Positions 45,751 through 57,160 are shown, counted from the first letter of the stretch. The stretch is 64,000 nt of DNA from Phymorhynchus buccinoides (GCA_017654935.2 CM065699.1:14233345-14297344); one strand, 5' to 3'. Notes: generated from the letters alone by a model not told the origin. Program-made: numbers and translations.

Positions 45751-45876
45751 CCCTGGCGATTCTGACGAGTCCAGTGATGATGATGATGATGAGGGCAAAC
45801 ACCTTGGTGCAGGTGAAGATGTCTTGAACCCGTGTGGCCCATTTCACGTTGGTGCAGTTGATAAACGTTAACAGAG
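45751..45876 (-). CDS. SLC7A-family (LAT-type) amino-acid transporter, single exon
   Basis: 126 nt with acceptor TTTATGTGCAG before CTCTGTTAAC and donor GTACGT after CCAGGG. It codes for [20 protein letters not shown] and then [20 protein letters not shown] plus RG. This corresponds to 'LLTAVNCYSVKAATRVQDAF...LLALALIILLGFVQIGKG' of LAT1-type light subunits: the loop and transmembrane helix between membrane segments 5 and 6. Such carriers exchange neutral or cationic amino acids at the plasma membrane with an SLC3 partner. Phases are 1 in and 1 out. No other exon of the gene was found within 10 kb on either side. The helix contains five consecutive ATC codons, a coding microsatellite. Confidence 0.85.
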
Positions 45877-46439
45877 CTGCACATAAATGCACGTATATAT
45901 GCATAATGATAAATACGAAATAAATACGAATGTTTTATTGAGGGTTAAAAAGGATAAGCTACAATAGCTTCTTTACACACTTGCCCTCTCACTCACACAT
46001 TCATACCATGCATCATGCAAAGAAAATTTGACATAAAACAATCAAGTAAAGAAAATGGAAACAAAAAATTGGCACATGAAATAATTGAAAAAGATATAAA
46101 AAATGGGATTTAAAGCAAACATGGATAATACTTAACAATGGTGAACTTGAATTGGTAGTTTAAAAATTGAGTACGAAAAAAGGGAAACAATTGTGAGACA
46201 ATGACAATTTTTCAGAATAAAGCCACTTTTAACAGTATCTAACAAAATTTAAGGAAGAAAAACACACACAAAAACCCCCAAAAACCCAAACATTATAAGA
46301 TAACATGGGAATATGAGAGAGGGACGAGAGGAGAGAGAGAGAGAGGGAGAGAGAGAGAGAGAGAGAGAGGTAGAGAGAGATTTATAAGAATCAAGGCATA
46401 AGCTGATGGCATTGGTAACGTTTGAAGTAAAACTCATCA

Positions 46440-47285
46440 ATTAGCATTACTAATAAACAAGATTGTCCATTAGGAGCTTGTGATAAGATTTCCGAAAGGA
46501 AGATACGCTAGTTCTATTTTTTAGATAATCAGGGAGGTCGTTCCACAGTTTACCACCAGAGAATGTAAGGGATGATTTAAAAGGAGATCTGTTCTGGGGC
46601 GGGGCATTGTTAATTTAGCTTTGCTTCGAATTGTATGGACTTTAAATTTAGTAATAAGATATTTTGGTGCTAACTTATTTATGATCTTGTACATAAGGGT
46701 ACCTTTGTTTAGTAGGCATTTCAAATCAAATGGTAGAATGTTAAGTTCTTTATAGTCATTGGTTTCTAGGGATGACGATTTAAGGAGTATGAGTTTAAGA
46801 GAGCGTTTATATAGTCTTTCAACATGTGTTTGAGTGTGTTTTTACTAGCTGAATCCCAACATGTTGATGCATAATCAATATCAGGTTGGATATAGGCATG
46901 GAAAAAAAGTCTATGCGTATGTTGATCTAAAAAGTGTTTAATTCTATTGAGCTGAAATACTTTTTTTTTGAAATTTTCTTGGACAGAATGTCCATGTGTT
47001 TTGACCTGGATAAGTTGTTGTCAATGTATACGCCGAGTAGTTTGTGTGAAGTAACTTCTTCTAGAGAGCTTTTCATAGATAGTCGGTGTTCTTAATTGAT
47101 TTTTAAAGTTTTGCCTCTTTTGTCTTGCTGTGATTAACATGAATTTAGACTTTTGGGGGTGTAAGGCCATATGATTTTGCTCTGCCCAGTCAACTAGATT
47201 ATTAATGTCACTCTGCAATCCAGAACAGATTGAATCAGCATTTTTATCCATTTTTATGCACTGTGGTGTCGTCTGCAAAAGGCTC
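46440..47285 (-). pseudogene. LINE ORF2 3' half, decayed
   Basis: The minus strand shows NNLVDWAEQNHMALHPQKSK and FMLITARQKRQ, just downstream of the reverse-transcriptase catalytic box, and at the far end YKIINKLAPKYL and LTMPRPRTDL. It belongs to the same lineage as the 1.9-4.2 kb copy, which has NHMSLNATKTK at the equivalent place. Multiple frame breaks. A GA tract lies at 46321-46380. Confidence 0.75.
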
Positions 47286-47492
47286 AATAATAATAGTGAG
47301 GCATTTATATAGCGCACTCCTACACCCAACGTGGAGTTCTATGCGCTTAACAAAACAAAACAAAAAAACCACAAGAAGTTCAACAAAGACATATAATCAC
47401 TCACACACATGCATGTTGTATATATATATATATATATATATGCAAATAGGCATACACGCACGCACCCCCACCCCCCCCCCCACCCCCCCACA

Positions 47493-47690
47493 CACACTAG
47501 TTTTATGGATTCTAGATTTCCTACTTAAACGCAGGCAGACTGTGATATTTCAAAAAAAACGCTCTGTCCTCCACAAAGTCTGTATCCACCAAGGCACTGT
47601 CTTATCTCCTGTTCTCTTCACCCTTTACACAAATGACTGTAAAGGAACAGATTCTACCCCAGTCATTAAATACGTTGAATATCTATGATC
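47493..47690 (+). pseudogene. reverse transcriptase fragment, Rex1/L2-like
   Basis: A plus-strand frame with LDFLLKRRQTVIFQKKRS and QGTVLSPVLFTLYTNDCKG, which are reverse-transcriptase blocks before the catalytic aspartates. Where FSDD would be expected it reads YVEYL and stops. Likely the same family as the fragment at 60.7 kb, which carries the next segment. Preceded by an AT microsatellite (47418-47440) and a C-run. Confidence 0.7.
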
Positions 47691-47701
47691 ACAATAAAAG
47701 T

Positions 47702-47890
47702 GCGTAGTTCCACAGTTATTTTTAAAAAGAAAATATCACATTTTAATAACCCATTTCTTTTGAAGAGAAAGAAAAACACACACATAAAATGCATTGCGTA
47801 GTTCCACGGTTATTTTTAAAAAGAACATATCACGGTTCAATAATTATAACCCATTTCTTTTGAAGAGAAAGAAAAACACTCACATAAAAT
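47702..47890. repeat. ~95-bp direct duplication
   Basis: Two tandem copies marked by CATTTCTTTTGAAGAGAAAG and GTAGTTCCAC. Confidence 0.75.
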
Positions 47891-47914
47891 ACATTAAGTG
47901 TCATAAACTGATAA

Positions 47915-48156
47915 AGCTGTATTTTAGGAACATTTTTAGCTAATAACCTTTTTGGAATACTAACCCTATCCCTAACCCTAGCCCTAAACCTAACCCTACC
48001 CCCCACTATGTACTGCAGTACACCGCGATTTGTCACAGTTGTGGTTCGTTGCGTTTTTCCGTCTTATAGGGTGGGGGGTAGGGTTAGGGTTAGGGCTAGG
48101 GTTAGGGTTAGTATTCCAAAAAGATAATTTGGTGAAAATGTTCCTAAAATACAGCT
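47915..48156. mobile_element. foldback element FB1 with telomere-like repeats in both arms
   Basis: Arms AGCTGTATTTTAGGAACATT and its inverse enclose CTAACCCTA-type repeats on the left (about 47961-47998) and TAGGGTTAGGG repeats on the right (about 48070-48110), with a unique 65-70-bp loop. The C-rich strand comes first, so the two telomeric tracts are themselves inverted. Confidence 0.8.
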
Positions 48157-48429
48157 GTATGTATGGTAAGAAAGGCAAAAATGGAAAAATGGAATTAACC
48201 GAGAAATGTAGGGGGGGTGGCACATCTTGACCTTTACCCTCAGATCTTTCATTAGTTTCAATGTTAGCATTGTTTTGAAAGACTGGATATGACAAATTTC
48301 GCGTGGCAAGGAATTTCAAACTGATGGGGCCGAAAAGGACAAGTGGACACACAAATAAACAAACACACATACGCATACACTTGTGCGCATGAGCACATAT
48401 TGATGTTTCTTTATAACACTATCAACAGT

Positions 48430-48740
48430 CAGATATTGTACCATTTTTCACTGGTCTCCCCGCTGCATTCAGCCAACACATTCCAATTTCGGAGGAGCTC
48501 ATATGAAACAAAATTGAATTATTTTTTTTTAAAGGCAGGAGAATGGGCCAATAAGTCAGAAAGATAGTAGACCAATGACAGAGAGCAAAGGAAAAAAGCA
48601 GAGTCAAAGAGAGTGACAGATTAGAGGAAGTTACAAGCACAGAACTTCCAGAAGGTGGGGGGACTATTTTTATATACAAAAGACATCCCCACCCCCTCCT
48701 TTTTTCCCCCGATATCCCCACAGGGAGAGACTTGTGGAGG
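48430..48740 (+). repeat. dispersed repeat family X, copy 3
   Basis: AGGCAGGAGAATGG, AGTTACAAGCACAGAACTTC and AGAAGGTGGGGGGAC are shared with 11245-11580. Confidence 0.65.
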
Positions 48741-49320
48741 GTGGTGGGTCGTCCAGCTCCCCGTATGGTGGCATGAGGCATCCACCCACTGCCGGGCAAT
48801 GCATGGATATAAAACAGATCTCAGAATCAGAATGTTTGAACAGACACAACTGCTCAGTAAAACTTGTTTGCAGAACCATTATTTATTGCGCCCTGGCTTA
48901 CTTAAGTTAAACCAGCTCTTGCTCGCACTCTCAACCACACACTCTCGGCTATAACAGTATAAGTATAACAACAAATCTAACTTGGGAAATGCCTCGGCAA
49001 ACAACTCTTGAGTTGGACCCTAACTCTGCGCCAACAAAGTCAAGTGAGCTTTGACATTTCAGAGGTTTAAGGTCAAGCTACAACTTCCAGTATACAATGT
49101 AAAGTAAAGCCTACCATTTTGTAGTGCGAACCCTTGTATTGTCCTTGTCCTTTAAAAAAACAAGAGGCAAAGCCTTCAAAGCTCACTCGAACAGGAACAT
49201 GTGGGACAACAACAAACAAAGATTGAGGGGGTGTCTAAAGTACAAGATTGCCAATAAAAATTTAAAGTACAAATGAAACTATCATTAATGGATACAACTA
49301 AAAAAATTAAACAAAAAAAA
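48741..49320. other. no feature recognised
   Basis: AT-balanced sequence without a frame or repeat that I can assign. Confidence 0.4.
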
Positions 49321-49331
49321 TTTTAAAAAAG

Positions 49332-49403
49332 TGCCCGTGCCGAGAATCGGACCCGGAACTATTGGCATGACAGACAGACACTCTACCAATGAGCTATCGA
49401 GGC
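49332..49403 (-). tRNA. tRNA-Asp(GTC)-like sequence, probably a pseudogene
   Basis: 72 nt fit the tRNA position pattern: TA at 8-9, D stem GCTC/GAGT, loop CTGTCAT with anticodon GTC and U33, T stem CCGGG/CTCGG with loop TCCGATT, then A73 and an oligo-T run (CTTTTTT) suitable as pol III terminator. The acceptor stem pairs in only four of seven positions and the anticodon stem in about three of five. A GTCT micro-repeat lies in the anticodon arm. It is therefore more likely a decayed tRNA or the head of a tRNA-derived retroposon than a working gene. Confidence 0.45.
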
Positions 49404-49642
49404 TTTCAGTGTTGATGAGTTTCTTAACTCATGTTGCCTGTTGAATACTCTCTAACCCACTAATCTAAAATGTTATCTGTTTGTTATCTGTTTACAGTGT
49501 TGTTTTAAGTATTTAATTATTCAAATCATTATTGTTTGAAAGCTTGCATAGACATAGATATATGTGTGCAAAGTTTGAACAATGTACGTCTTCTATTTCC
49601 CGAGAAAATGCCAACGTTAAAGTTTGGAGATTAGACCACTGA

Positions 49643-49645
49643 CGC

Positions 49646-49704
<59 letters not shown>

Positions 49705-49708
49705 ACTA
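49643..49708. repeat. (CA)n microsatellite
   Basis: Pure CA tract. Confidence 0.9.
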
Positions 49709-49842
49709 CAACTGAACAACTATCATACTATAGACTCACTTTGTGTTAACACGAGTGAGCCAAAAAAGATTTGAACTTCATATGCATGCTCAGTACACAT
49801 AGACTAGCGTAGGTAAAGTGAATTTTTAAATTTTTTCTATAA

Positions 49843-50095
49843 TAATAAGTATAAACGGATATTTATATAGCACTTTTTATCGAGCACAAAGCGCTTTACA
49901 ATCAGTATCGAAACACTCACACACGCACACACACGCAAAACAGACACACACGCACGTACGTGCACGCACGCAGAGTGAACGCGTTCTTGCACACAGACAT
50001 ACACACACTTATACCCACACACATTTCATCAAACACACAGAAAACACATTCTCACTGAAATGCACACAAACTTACTCAAACATACACGTGTACAA
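49843..50095 (-). mobile_element. retroposon R copy (minus)
   Basis: AAACGGATATTTATATAGC, GAGCACAAAGCGCTTTACAA and GAACGCGTTCTTGCACACAG are the inverse of the plus copies. Confidence 0.65.
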
Positions 50096-50377
50096 TAGAT
50101 TAATCAACACACCTGTTTTCTTTCAGCTACACAACTGACCTTCTGGGCAAACAATAGACAATACATACAAACAATTAAAAACAACCTGCAGCACTAGCGA
50201 CCCCAAACACCTGAACTTGGCTAAGAATGTAAGAATAAGACGCTGGTGGGACCCAGAAATTACGACTTTGTTCAACAAAGTTTACATACACAGATACGAC
50301 TTTGCTCAACAAAGTTTACATACACAGTTCTAAATTCTATAAACAAACAGGATGCCTCAATCAATTACACTTTTTCA

Positions 50378-50512
50378 GTTTACACACACACACACACACA
50401 CACACAACACACACACACACACACACAACGACACACACACACGCACACACACACACAGTGACACACACACACAGTGACACACACACAGATGTGACACACA
50501 CACACACACAAG
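50378..50512. repeat. CA-rich microsatellite; TTGAC tail follows at 50.65 kb
   Basis: CA tract with CAGTGA interruptions. 50645-50690 carries a TTGACTTGACTTGAC retroposon end, and 50780-50870 is CT-rich. Confidence 0.75.
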
Positions 50513-51300
50513 CAAGAAAAAAAACGAACTAACTGGTCTTGGAATTGTTGGTTCGTGGGTTTTTTTTGCCTTTGTTATAATTCATATTATTGTTGAGGAC
50601 AAGATGTAAATAAAAAAGCTGTCCTACTTCTAGGTTATTCTTTCATCCTCATTAAACGATAATCTTCGTTGACTTGACTTGACTTGACACACACACACAC
50701 ACACACACAACTAATGTATTCTTGCATCTGTGCAACTCACAAACTTTCTCTTCTCTCTTAATTTAAACAAGGTTTTCAGTTTCTCTCTCTCTCTCTCTCT
50801 CTCTCAGGGATCTAATCCTCTCTCTCCCCCCTCTCTCTCTCTCATCTATCTCTCTCCTCTCATCTCTGTCTATCAACTCTGAGCCTCTTTTTTTTTGTAA
50901 TCGGTATAGGTATAACATTAACCGACAATTACGATCTTGTCCATTATGTGGTGCAAGTGAAAAAAATTAAATTCATTTGATCTATGCTTGTCATACAGCA
51001 AACAAACAACTACACGACAAGTGCAAAGTGACGTTATTTTATTCACAAGAGACAAAACAAAACTACTGGATATTTCGGCGAATGCGCCTTTATCAACACA
51101 GACAAGCAATTAAACAGCAAACATCAAATATAGCAAAAGGAGCAAAAAGTAGGCAACAGAAGGAGCAAAAAACAAAAACACACACATCAAGATCAAAATA
51201 AAAAACAATACTTCCCCTCTACAGTCCAACGTGTAAATGATACAACAAAGTTGAAACCCAAAGCGGCAATGCTGTTGAACACAAATCAAGGGGGCGCGGG

Positions 51301-51301
51301 T

Positions 51302-51363
<62 letters not shown>

Positions 51364-51894
51364 TGAACTGTGAGAGAGGTTGGGGACCGTGAGTACGCAA
51401 TCACAGATGGTAGAAATTGGAAACAAGGGTCAGTTGTGTTTAAGGGGTGGGGAGGGGTAGGTTTGGTGAAGAGAACAAATCTCGTGCTTAAGTGAACACA
51501 TGTAGCAAAAAAAGTTGACGCTTACATTTCAATTGAAAAAATGAAAAGGACAGAGAGGAGAAGGGGGGGGGGGGGGGGGGGGGGGGGGGGATAGAGGGAG
51601 GGGCTCGGGGGCGGGGGGGGGGGGGGGGGGGGCATCAAACCCATGGGGGACCCCAGCGGGGGGGGGTTGCCCCACCCTGGGGGGGGGGGGGGAGGGGGGA
51701 AACGGGGGGGGGGGGATAAAAAAAAACGGGTGGGGGGGGGGGGGGGGGGGCTGGGACATGGGGGGGGGGGCAGGCGGGGGGGGGAAAAAAAAAGGCGGGG
51801 GGATTAAGGGGGATAAAACTGGGGGGGGGAAAAAAACATACACAAAACCCCGTGGGGGGGGGGGGGGGGGGGGGTGCAACAAACCCTCTCACAT

Positions 51895-51927
<33 letters not shown>

Positions 51928-52310
51928 GGGGGGGGGGGGGTCCACTCTCACACACACCACAGCAACTGGGAACTAAAGGGGAATGCGGGGGGGGGGGGGG
52001 GTATAAAACATTGGAATGTTTGGAAGGGAGGGTTGGGGAGGGGGTTATGGGGGGGGGAGGGGAGTGGTGGGTATTTGGATTTGGGTTTGGTATTGGGGCT
52101 GTACATCGGATGGATATGGAAATCGGGGGGGGGGGGGGGGTGATTACAATCGGGGGGTAGCTGGGGGGGGGGGGGCTTGGGGTCCCCACGCCGGGGCTGA
52201 GGGGGCTTCGGAGGGGGGGGGGTGGGGTGGGGTGGGCTTAGGGGTGGCTGGGTGGGGGCCTACCACACTGCCACCGTGTGCGGGGGTCATTTCCTTCGGG
52301 GGCGGGGTGG

Positions 52311-52372
<62 letters not shown>

Positions 52373-52407
52373 AAATGAAAACTAGGGGGGGGTGTGGGGG
52401 GGGGGGT

Positions 52408-52470
<63 letters not shown>

Positions 52471-52700
52471 GCGGGGTCGGGGGGTGGGGGGGGGGGGGGG
52501 TATGTATCTAACACTGCCCAGTATACAAGGGGCACTCCTTCACTTAGCTGTGCTATGGGACCCCTGTCCCCTCAACCAGGCGGGTATAATAGCAAGGGAA
52601 GTGGGGGGGGGGGCGGGGGGAGGGGTCGTTGTAGGTGGAAAAAGGGAGGGGGAGGGTTGGGGGCGGGGAGGAGTTTGGGAAGGGGTGAAGGAGGGGGGTA
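51301..52700. repeat. 1.4-kb poly-G-rich block
   Basis: Runs of G up to about 60 bases alternate with short islands. The strand asymmetry is nearly complete. Poly-Gly and poly-Pro frames are artefacts. Confidence 0.95.
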
Positions 52701-53160
52701 GATGGTTCAATAACATGTTACGGCCAAGATATGTTAAAATGGACAGCAGAATAACTATATATCATGAGCTTAAGGCATGCATATATATATATGTGAAAGC
52801 CGTGTTTTCACGTTCTACTACTTACTCAGAGGAAATTACCGGAATACCATTTTCACACTTTCTTTCAATGCTTAACCTTCATTAATGCTTTCAAAATTCT
52901 TAACAGAGTGTCTCAGCATAGAAAAGAAAAGAGTCGCTTTGTCCAATGAAAAAATATAATTCCCTTAGGCGGGCCTACTATTCATCCTTGTGTATTCCTT
53001 TAACGGGTGTGCCTACATTTAATATTATGTTATACTAGAGGCAACACTTGGAGTACCGGTAACGTGTATGTACCGGTTCGATGGGTGTCCGCGAAATATT
53101 ATGAGTAAGGTTTGTCTCTTCCAACTCCTTCCATTTCTTCTCTCATGTACCGTTCCACCC
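52701..53160. other. no feature recognised
   Basis: AT-rich DNA with no supported gene. A poly-C block follows at 53168-53212. Confidence 0.4.
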
Positions 53161-53212
53161 CCCACCGACTCCCCCCCCCCCCCCCCCCCCCACCCCCCTC
53201 CCCCCCCCCCGC

Positions 53213-54589
53213 CCAACCATCCCCCGCCCACCCCACCCAGATACTGTCAGTGTTCCCGGCATCTATACCAATTCCAAATGTGAAGGCCAATCCGTCCAGA
53301 CATAGAGGAGATATGGGCGCCGAAAAGGCCGGGTGGATACGGTTTCGCGCCATTGCTAAATTGCAGCAAATGCTCTACGCGCCTTGGTTGCCGTTGGCCG
53401 TTAGGGGCTGATAGACGACTTGTTGAAGGGATTCGAGTCAAAAAACGGCAGATTTATAAGTCACTTCACTGTTGTAACAACCACACGGAAACCACCACAC
53501 ACACAACAGTTGCCCTTATGTTATATATATAGTGATGTGTGGTCTGTGTGTGGTGTGTGTGTGTGAGTTGTGTGTTGTGGTGTGTGTGGTGTGGGGTGTT
53601 TGTGTGAGAGAGGTTTATAGCCGTTGCATGATTTTATGTTGCTTAAACAATTATTTGTTCCAATTTTGTTTGTTTGTCTTCGGATAGTTGGACGTTTGTC
53701 TGGGCAATTAAAATTTGAGTTCAGTTCGATTCTCTCTGAGCCTATCTGATATCTCCTCCACTGTCTCTTTCACATTCAACTTCAAGAGTTTCACTCGCAT
53801 TCTATCTTCACACACACAGAACACACACTCACTACACACACACACACACACACACACATACACACACACACATGCGACAAAGAGATGGCGGGAAGGATGG
53901 GACTATCTGGTAGGGGGGGGAGGAAGTATCTAAAAATAATTCCATAAGTTCTACCCTGTGTGTAGTCTAAAGCAGTAAACAACTGAACTGATCAATTTGA
54001 CACAGTTGACAGGTATGTCCCCCTGATGTTCCGGAAAAATAAACAGGGTTTCCCATGGTTTGGAAACATAAAATGAAAAAGGACTTATAAGGACATCAAA
54101 AAGATTGTAAAAATGACCTTGCCAAACTGATGTATTCGACATTTGTTCATGATAGTAACGGTGTTCATGAAGTGACAGATTGTTTACCAAGGCACAATTC
54201 CAATATTACATGGATTTGAATCACTACGTCTTGGTGCGGGAAAGATTCTAAACACGGACACAGCCTTGTAAGGAAGTGTATCGCCTTCCAACTGTGAACC
54301 GGACCATTTTTGATAGCCACTAGGGCAGTTTTTTTTTTGTGAGAATGGTTTTAGCTGTTACTGTGTTAGTCAGTTTCTTTATCACTTTTTCTGATAAAAC
54401 AGGACTTACAGTACCTTTCAAAAAGTAAAGGACTCTCAGAATAAAAGGATCTACTTGGCTGAAATACAAGCACTTAAAAGGCCCGTTGACTAAAAACCCA
54501 ATTCACAACGAACTTAAAAGGTGCATGGAACCCTGAATAATGTTAATGCAATTTATATCAGTTTATAATAATTAGTGTTAGTAGTAGAT
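53213..54589. other. mixed low-complexity and unassigned DNA
   Basis: A 99-residue plus frame near 53.11-53.41 kb has no recognised motif. TG tracts at 53530-53610 and CA at 53830-53870. Nothing coding is supported. Confidence 0.4.
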
Positions 54590-54955
54590 TAGGTACTTTA
54601 TATAACAGAGGCGTCTCTGTGAAATTCGGGTTGCTCCACCTGGGAGCGCGTCGCAGCAGAGGCGCGCCACCCCAATGTTTTTTGGGTTTTTTGCATGCGA
54701 TTTTTGTCACTGTGAGGGGGGGGAGGGGGTAAGGTTTTTAACAAGTGACACCTTGTTCGTGGCCACTGGGTCATTGTTATGCTAAGTGCATGGGCAAAAG
54801 GGACTCGTTTATCGTCTCATCCGAAAGACTCCACGTCAGACCGTTTAAGGCCTAGTGTAGAATGAGGAAGAAAAATTCCCCTGTACCAGGTTCGAACTCG
54901 GGGTTTACTGGACACGAGCGAACGCGGCTACCACTGTGCACAATCTACACCAAAT
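54590..54955 (-). mobile_element. SINE copy (minus)
   Basis: CAGAGGCGTCTCTGTGAAAT, AGACTCCACGTCAGACCGTT and CCAGGTTCGAACTCGGG, in reverse order relative to the copy at 28635. Confidence 0.75.
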
Positions 54956-56000
54956 GGCCACATAAAATGAAAAACATACCCACAATGAATTACATTGTTA
55001 GACTATAAATGTAGACAAACAGCTCTGAAACCATTCATATGGACCTAGACAGAATCGTCAGGAGGCTCAAAATATCAGTTAAACTGAATGAACACCATAC
55101 AAATTATACTCCCTCTGACAGTGAACGCTTTGATGGAAAATGTAATTCAATCAACAAGCTATACACCTTGCAATGAACACTGGACAAGCTGTGCTCATAT
55201 AACTACAAAAAACCTATAATGAAAGGGCCATCAGAGGCGCGAGGCCTAGTGCCCTCATACATGACCTGGAACTGACCGGACAGAATGTTTCAGAAGTCGT
55301 CTGACAATGAATCATATCCATGTGTCAATTCACCCAAAGACAGCACCATTATAAACATACTCATGTAATTTGAATTTTCAATTCTGATGGACCTGTTTAC
55401 TTTGTTACCAAATTGAATGAAGGAACACAGATTCAAAATGAAAATTGGTTTACGAGTAGAATCGCAATACTATCGCAGTATCTAATAATTACCTATGCTA
55501 GAGAGTATTAAAATCGCTGTATCATATGTTAAACCAATGAGAAAGCCGTATCTTATGGGAGTATCCTTTGTATAGACTGCTATCATTGTTTTTTATTTGA
55601 CAGTTAATAAAATAACAGCATATATTGCCAACTATTCATCAGATCATGTGTTTAGAACACTACCTATATAGTGATGAAAATTTTAAATTCACTATCATTT
55701 TTGTTCAGTTGTCTGGTTTCGGCACTTGCAGGGGATGAGTGGGGATGGCTTTTGTCAACCAACCAATAAGGGGCATCATGGTCTGGTTTTTAGGCGTGTG
55801 GTGTCTTTTCCTAGGCTAATGTTTCCGTTGAGTTAAATTTATACTCATTCTACCCCATTTACGAGTTTATATCATAACTCACGGCCACAATCATAGCAGC
55901 CGTTCGAGTAACCGATAATACAAACCCACTCTTCAAACTGAAGCGTCTAGCGTAGGCTCTCATCCCAAATTTCACTTTGGTTGCTTATCCTCGTTATATG
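54956..56000. other. no feature recognised, up to the gap
   Basis: About 1 kb of AT-rich sequence without repeats shared elsewhere in the window and without a supported exon. Confidence 0.4.
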
Positions 56001-56500
56001 NNNNNNNNNNNNNNNNNNNNNNNNNNNNNNNNNNNNNNNNNNNNNNNNNNNNNNNNNNNNNNNNNNNNNNNNNNNNNNNNNNNNNNNNNNNNNNNNNNNN
56101 NNNNNNNNNNNNNNNNNNNNNNNNNNNNNNNNNNNNNNNNNNNNNNNNNNNNNNNNNNNNNNNNNNNNNNNNNNNNNNNNNNNNNNNNNNNNNNNNNNNN
56201 NNNNNNNNNNNNNNNNNNNNNNNNNNNNNNNNNNNNNNNNNNNNNNNNNNNNNNNNNNNNNNNNNNNNNNNNNNNNNNNNNNNNNNNNNNNNNNNNNNNN
56301 NNNNNNNNNNNNNNNNNNNNNNNNNNNNNNNNNNNNNNNNNNNNNNNNNNNNNNNNNNNNNNNNNNNNNNNNNNNNNNNNNNNNNNNNNNNNNNNNNNNN
56401 NNNNNNNNNNNNNNNNNNNNNNNNNNNNNNNNNNNNNNNNNNNNNNNNNNNNNNNNNNNNNNNNNNNNNNNNNNNNNNNNNNNNNNNNNNNNNNNNNNNN
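56001..56500. other. assembly gap, exactly 500 N
   Basis: Placeholder gap. The BRD7-like gene would have to continue across it. Confidence 1.
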
Positions 56501-56975
56501 GACTGCCAGAGATTTTTTTTTTTTTTTAAAGCATTGGGCAAATCATGCCACGAAAAAAGACAAACTGATGAGCCAATCTGGCAAAATGGTCGGGGATATT
56601 ACCTCTGGATTGTGTAGAGCAAAAGCCAGCATAGCGGAGTGTAGCACGCCTTAACACCTGAGACATCATCACGCCTCGCACAGTCATCAGACACAGTAAG
56701 TGATACGCTTGTGGCACCCCCATGTTCAAGGGGTTAAATGCACGCTAAAAAAATGATTTTCTTCATTTGAAGACAATAATGAATAAAGAAATTTGAATTT
56801 GAATTTGCACAGCCCCCCTCAGTATTTCCCTTTCGCCCTTGGCAACACTACCCCCCTTCTCACAGTATTAAAACAAAGTTGTTACTTTATTGTGTTTTTT
56901 TGTTTTTTATTGTCAAAATCAACACTTTCTAATTTATAGTTTCTAATTTCTGCTTAGTGCTATAGTTTCACTCAC
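56501..56975. other. retroposon-like tails in BRD7-like intron
   Basis: Holds a TTTGAATTTGAATTTG-type 3' tail after AATAAAGAAA (about 56770-56805) and the end of a GGGGTTAAA element near 56735. No exon seen. Confidence 0.45.
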
Positions 56976-57160
56976 TTCATCCTTTTCCTTCTTCTTTTTC
57001 TTTTTCTTGTGCTTGTGCTTGCTGGCAGGTCTTTCTTCCGTCGGCTGAGCACCGAAGGTTTCCGACGGCTCTTGTAGTCCCACCTTCAGGACCAGTTTTA
57101 GGGGTTTGTCTCCCATGTCTGCAACGTTACTCCCTGAAGAAATGCCATCCCCGCTCATTT
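56976..57160 (-). CDS. BRD7: BRD7/BRD9-like bromodomain protein, exon 2
   Basis: 185 nt: two bases completing a Glu codon, then 61 codons, ending phase 0 at GATGAA before GTGAGTG. The acceptor is ACTGTGTGCAG. It codes for DKPLKLVLKVG, the signature directly after the N-terminal MGKKHKKHK box in BRD7 and BRD9, then a Lys/His-rich KHKHKKKKKKKEKDE stretch typical of these proteins. They are subunits of SWI/SNF-type chromatin remodellers (BRD7 in PBAF, BRD9 in ncBAF). The bromodomain itself is not in the window. BRD7 rather than BRD9 is favoured by exon 1. Confidence 0.82.

Noticed and set aside
47961..48110. Chromosome end or telomere fusion point
   Set aside because: The CCCTAA tracts are short, interrupted, and lie inside the inverted arms of a ~240-bp element with ordinary sequence on both sides. 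Similar cores occur in two other foldbacks, so a mobile or repair origin is simpler.
51529..52701. Proline-rich or glycine-rich proteins
   Set aside because: These are translations of homopolymer G/C runs.
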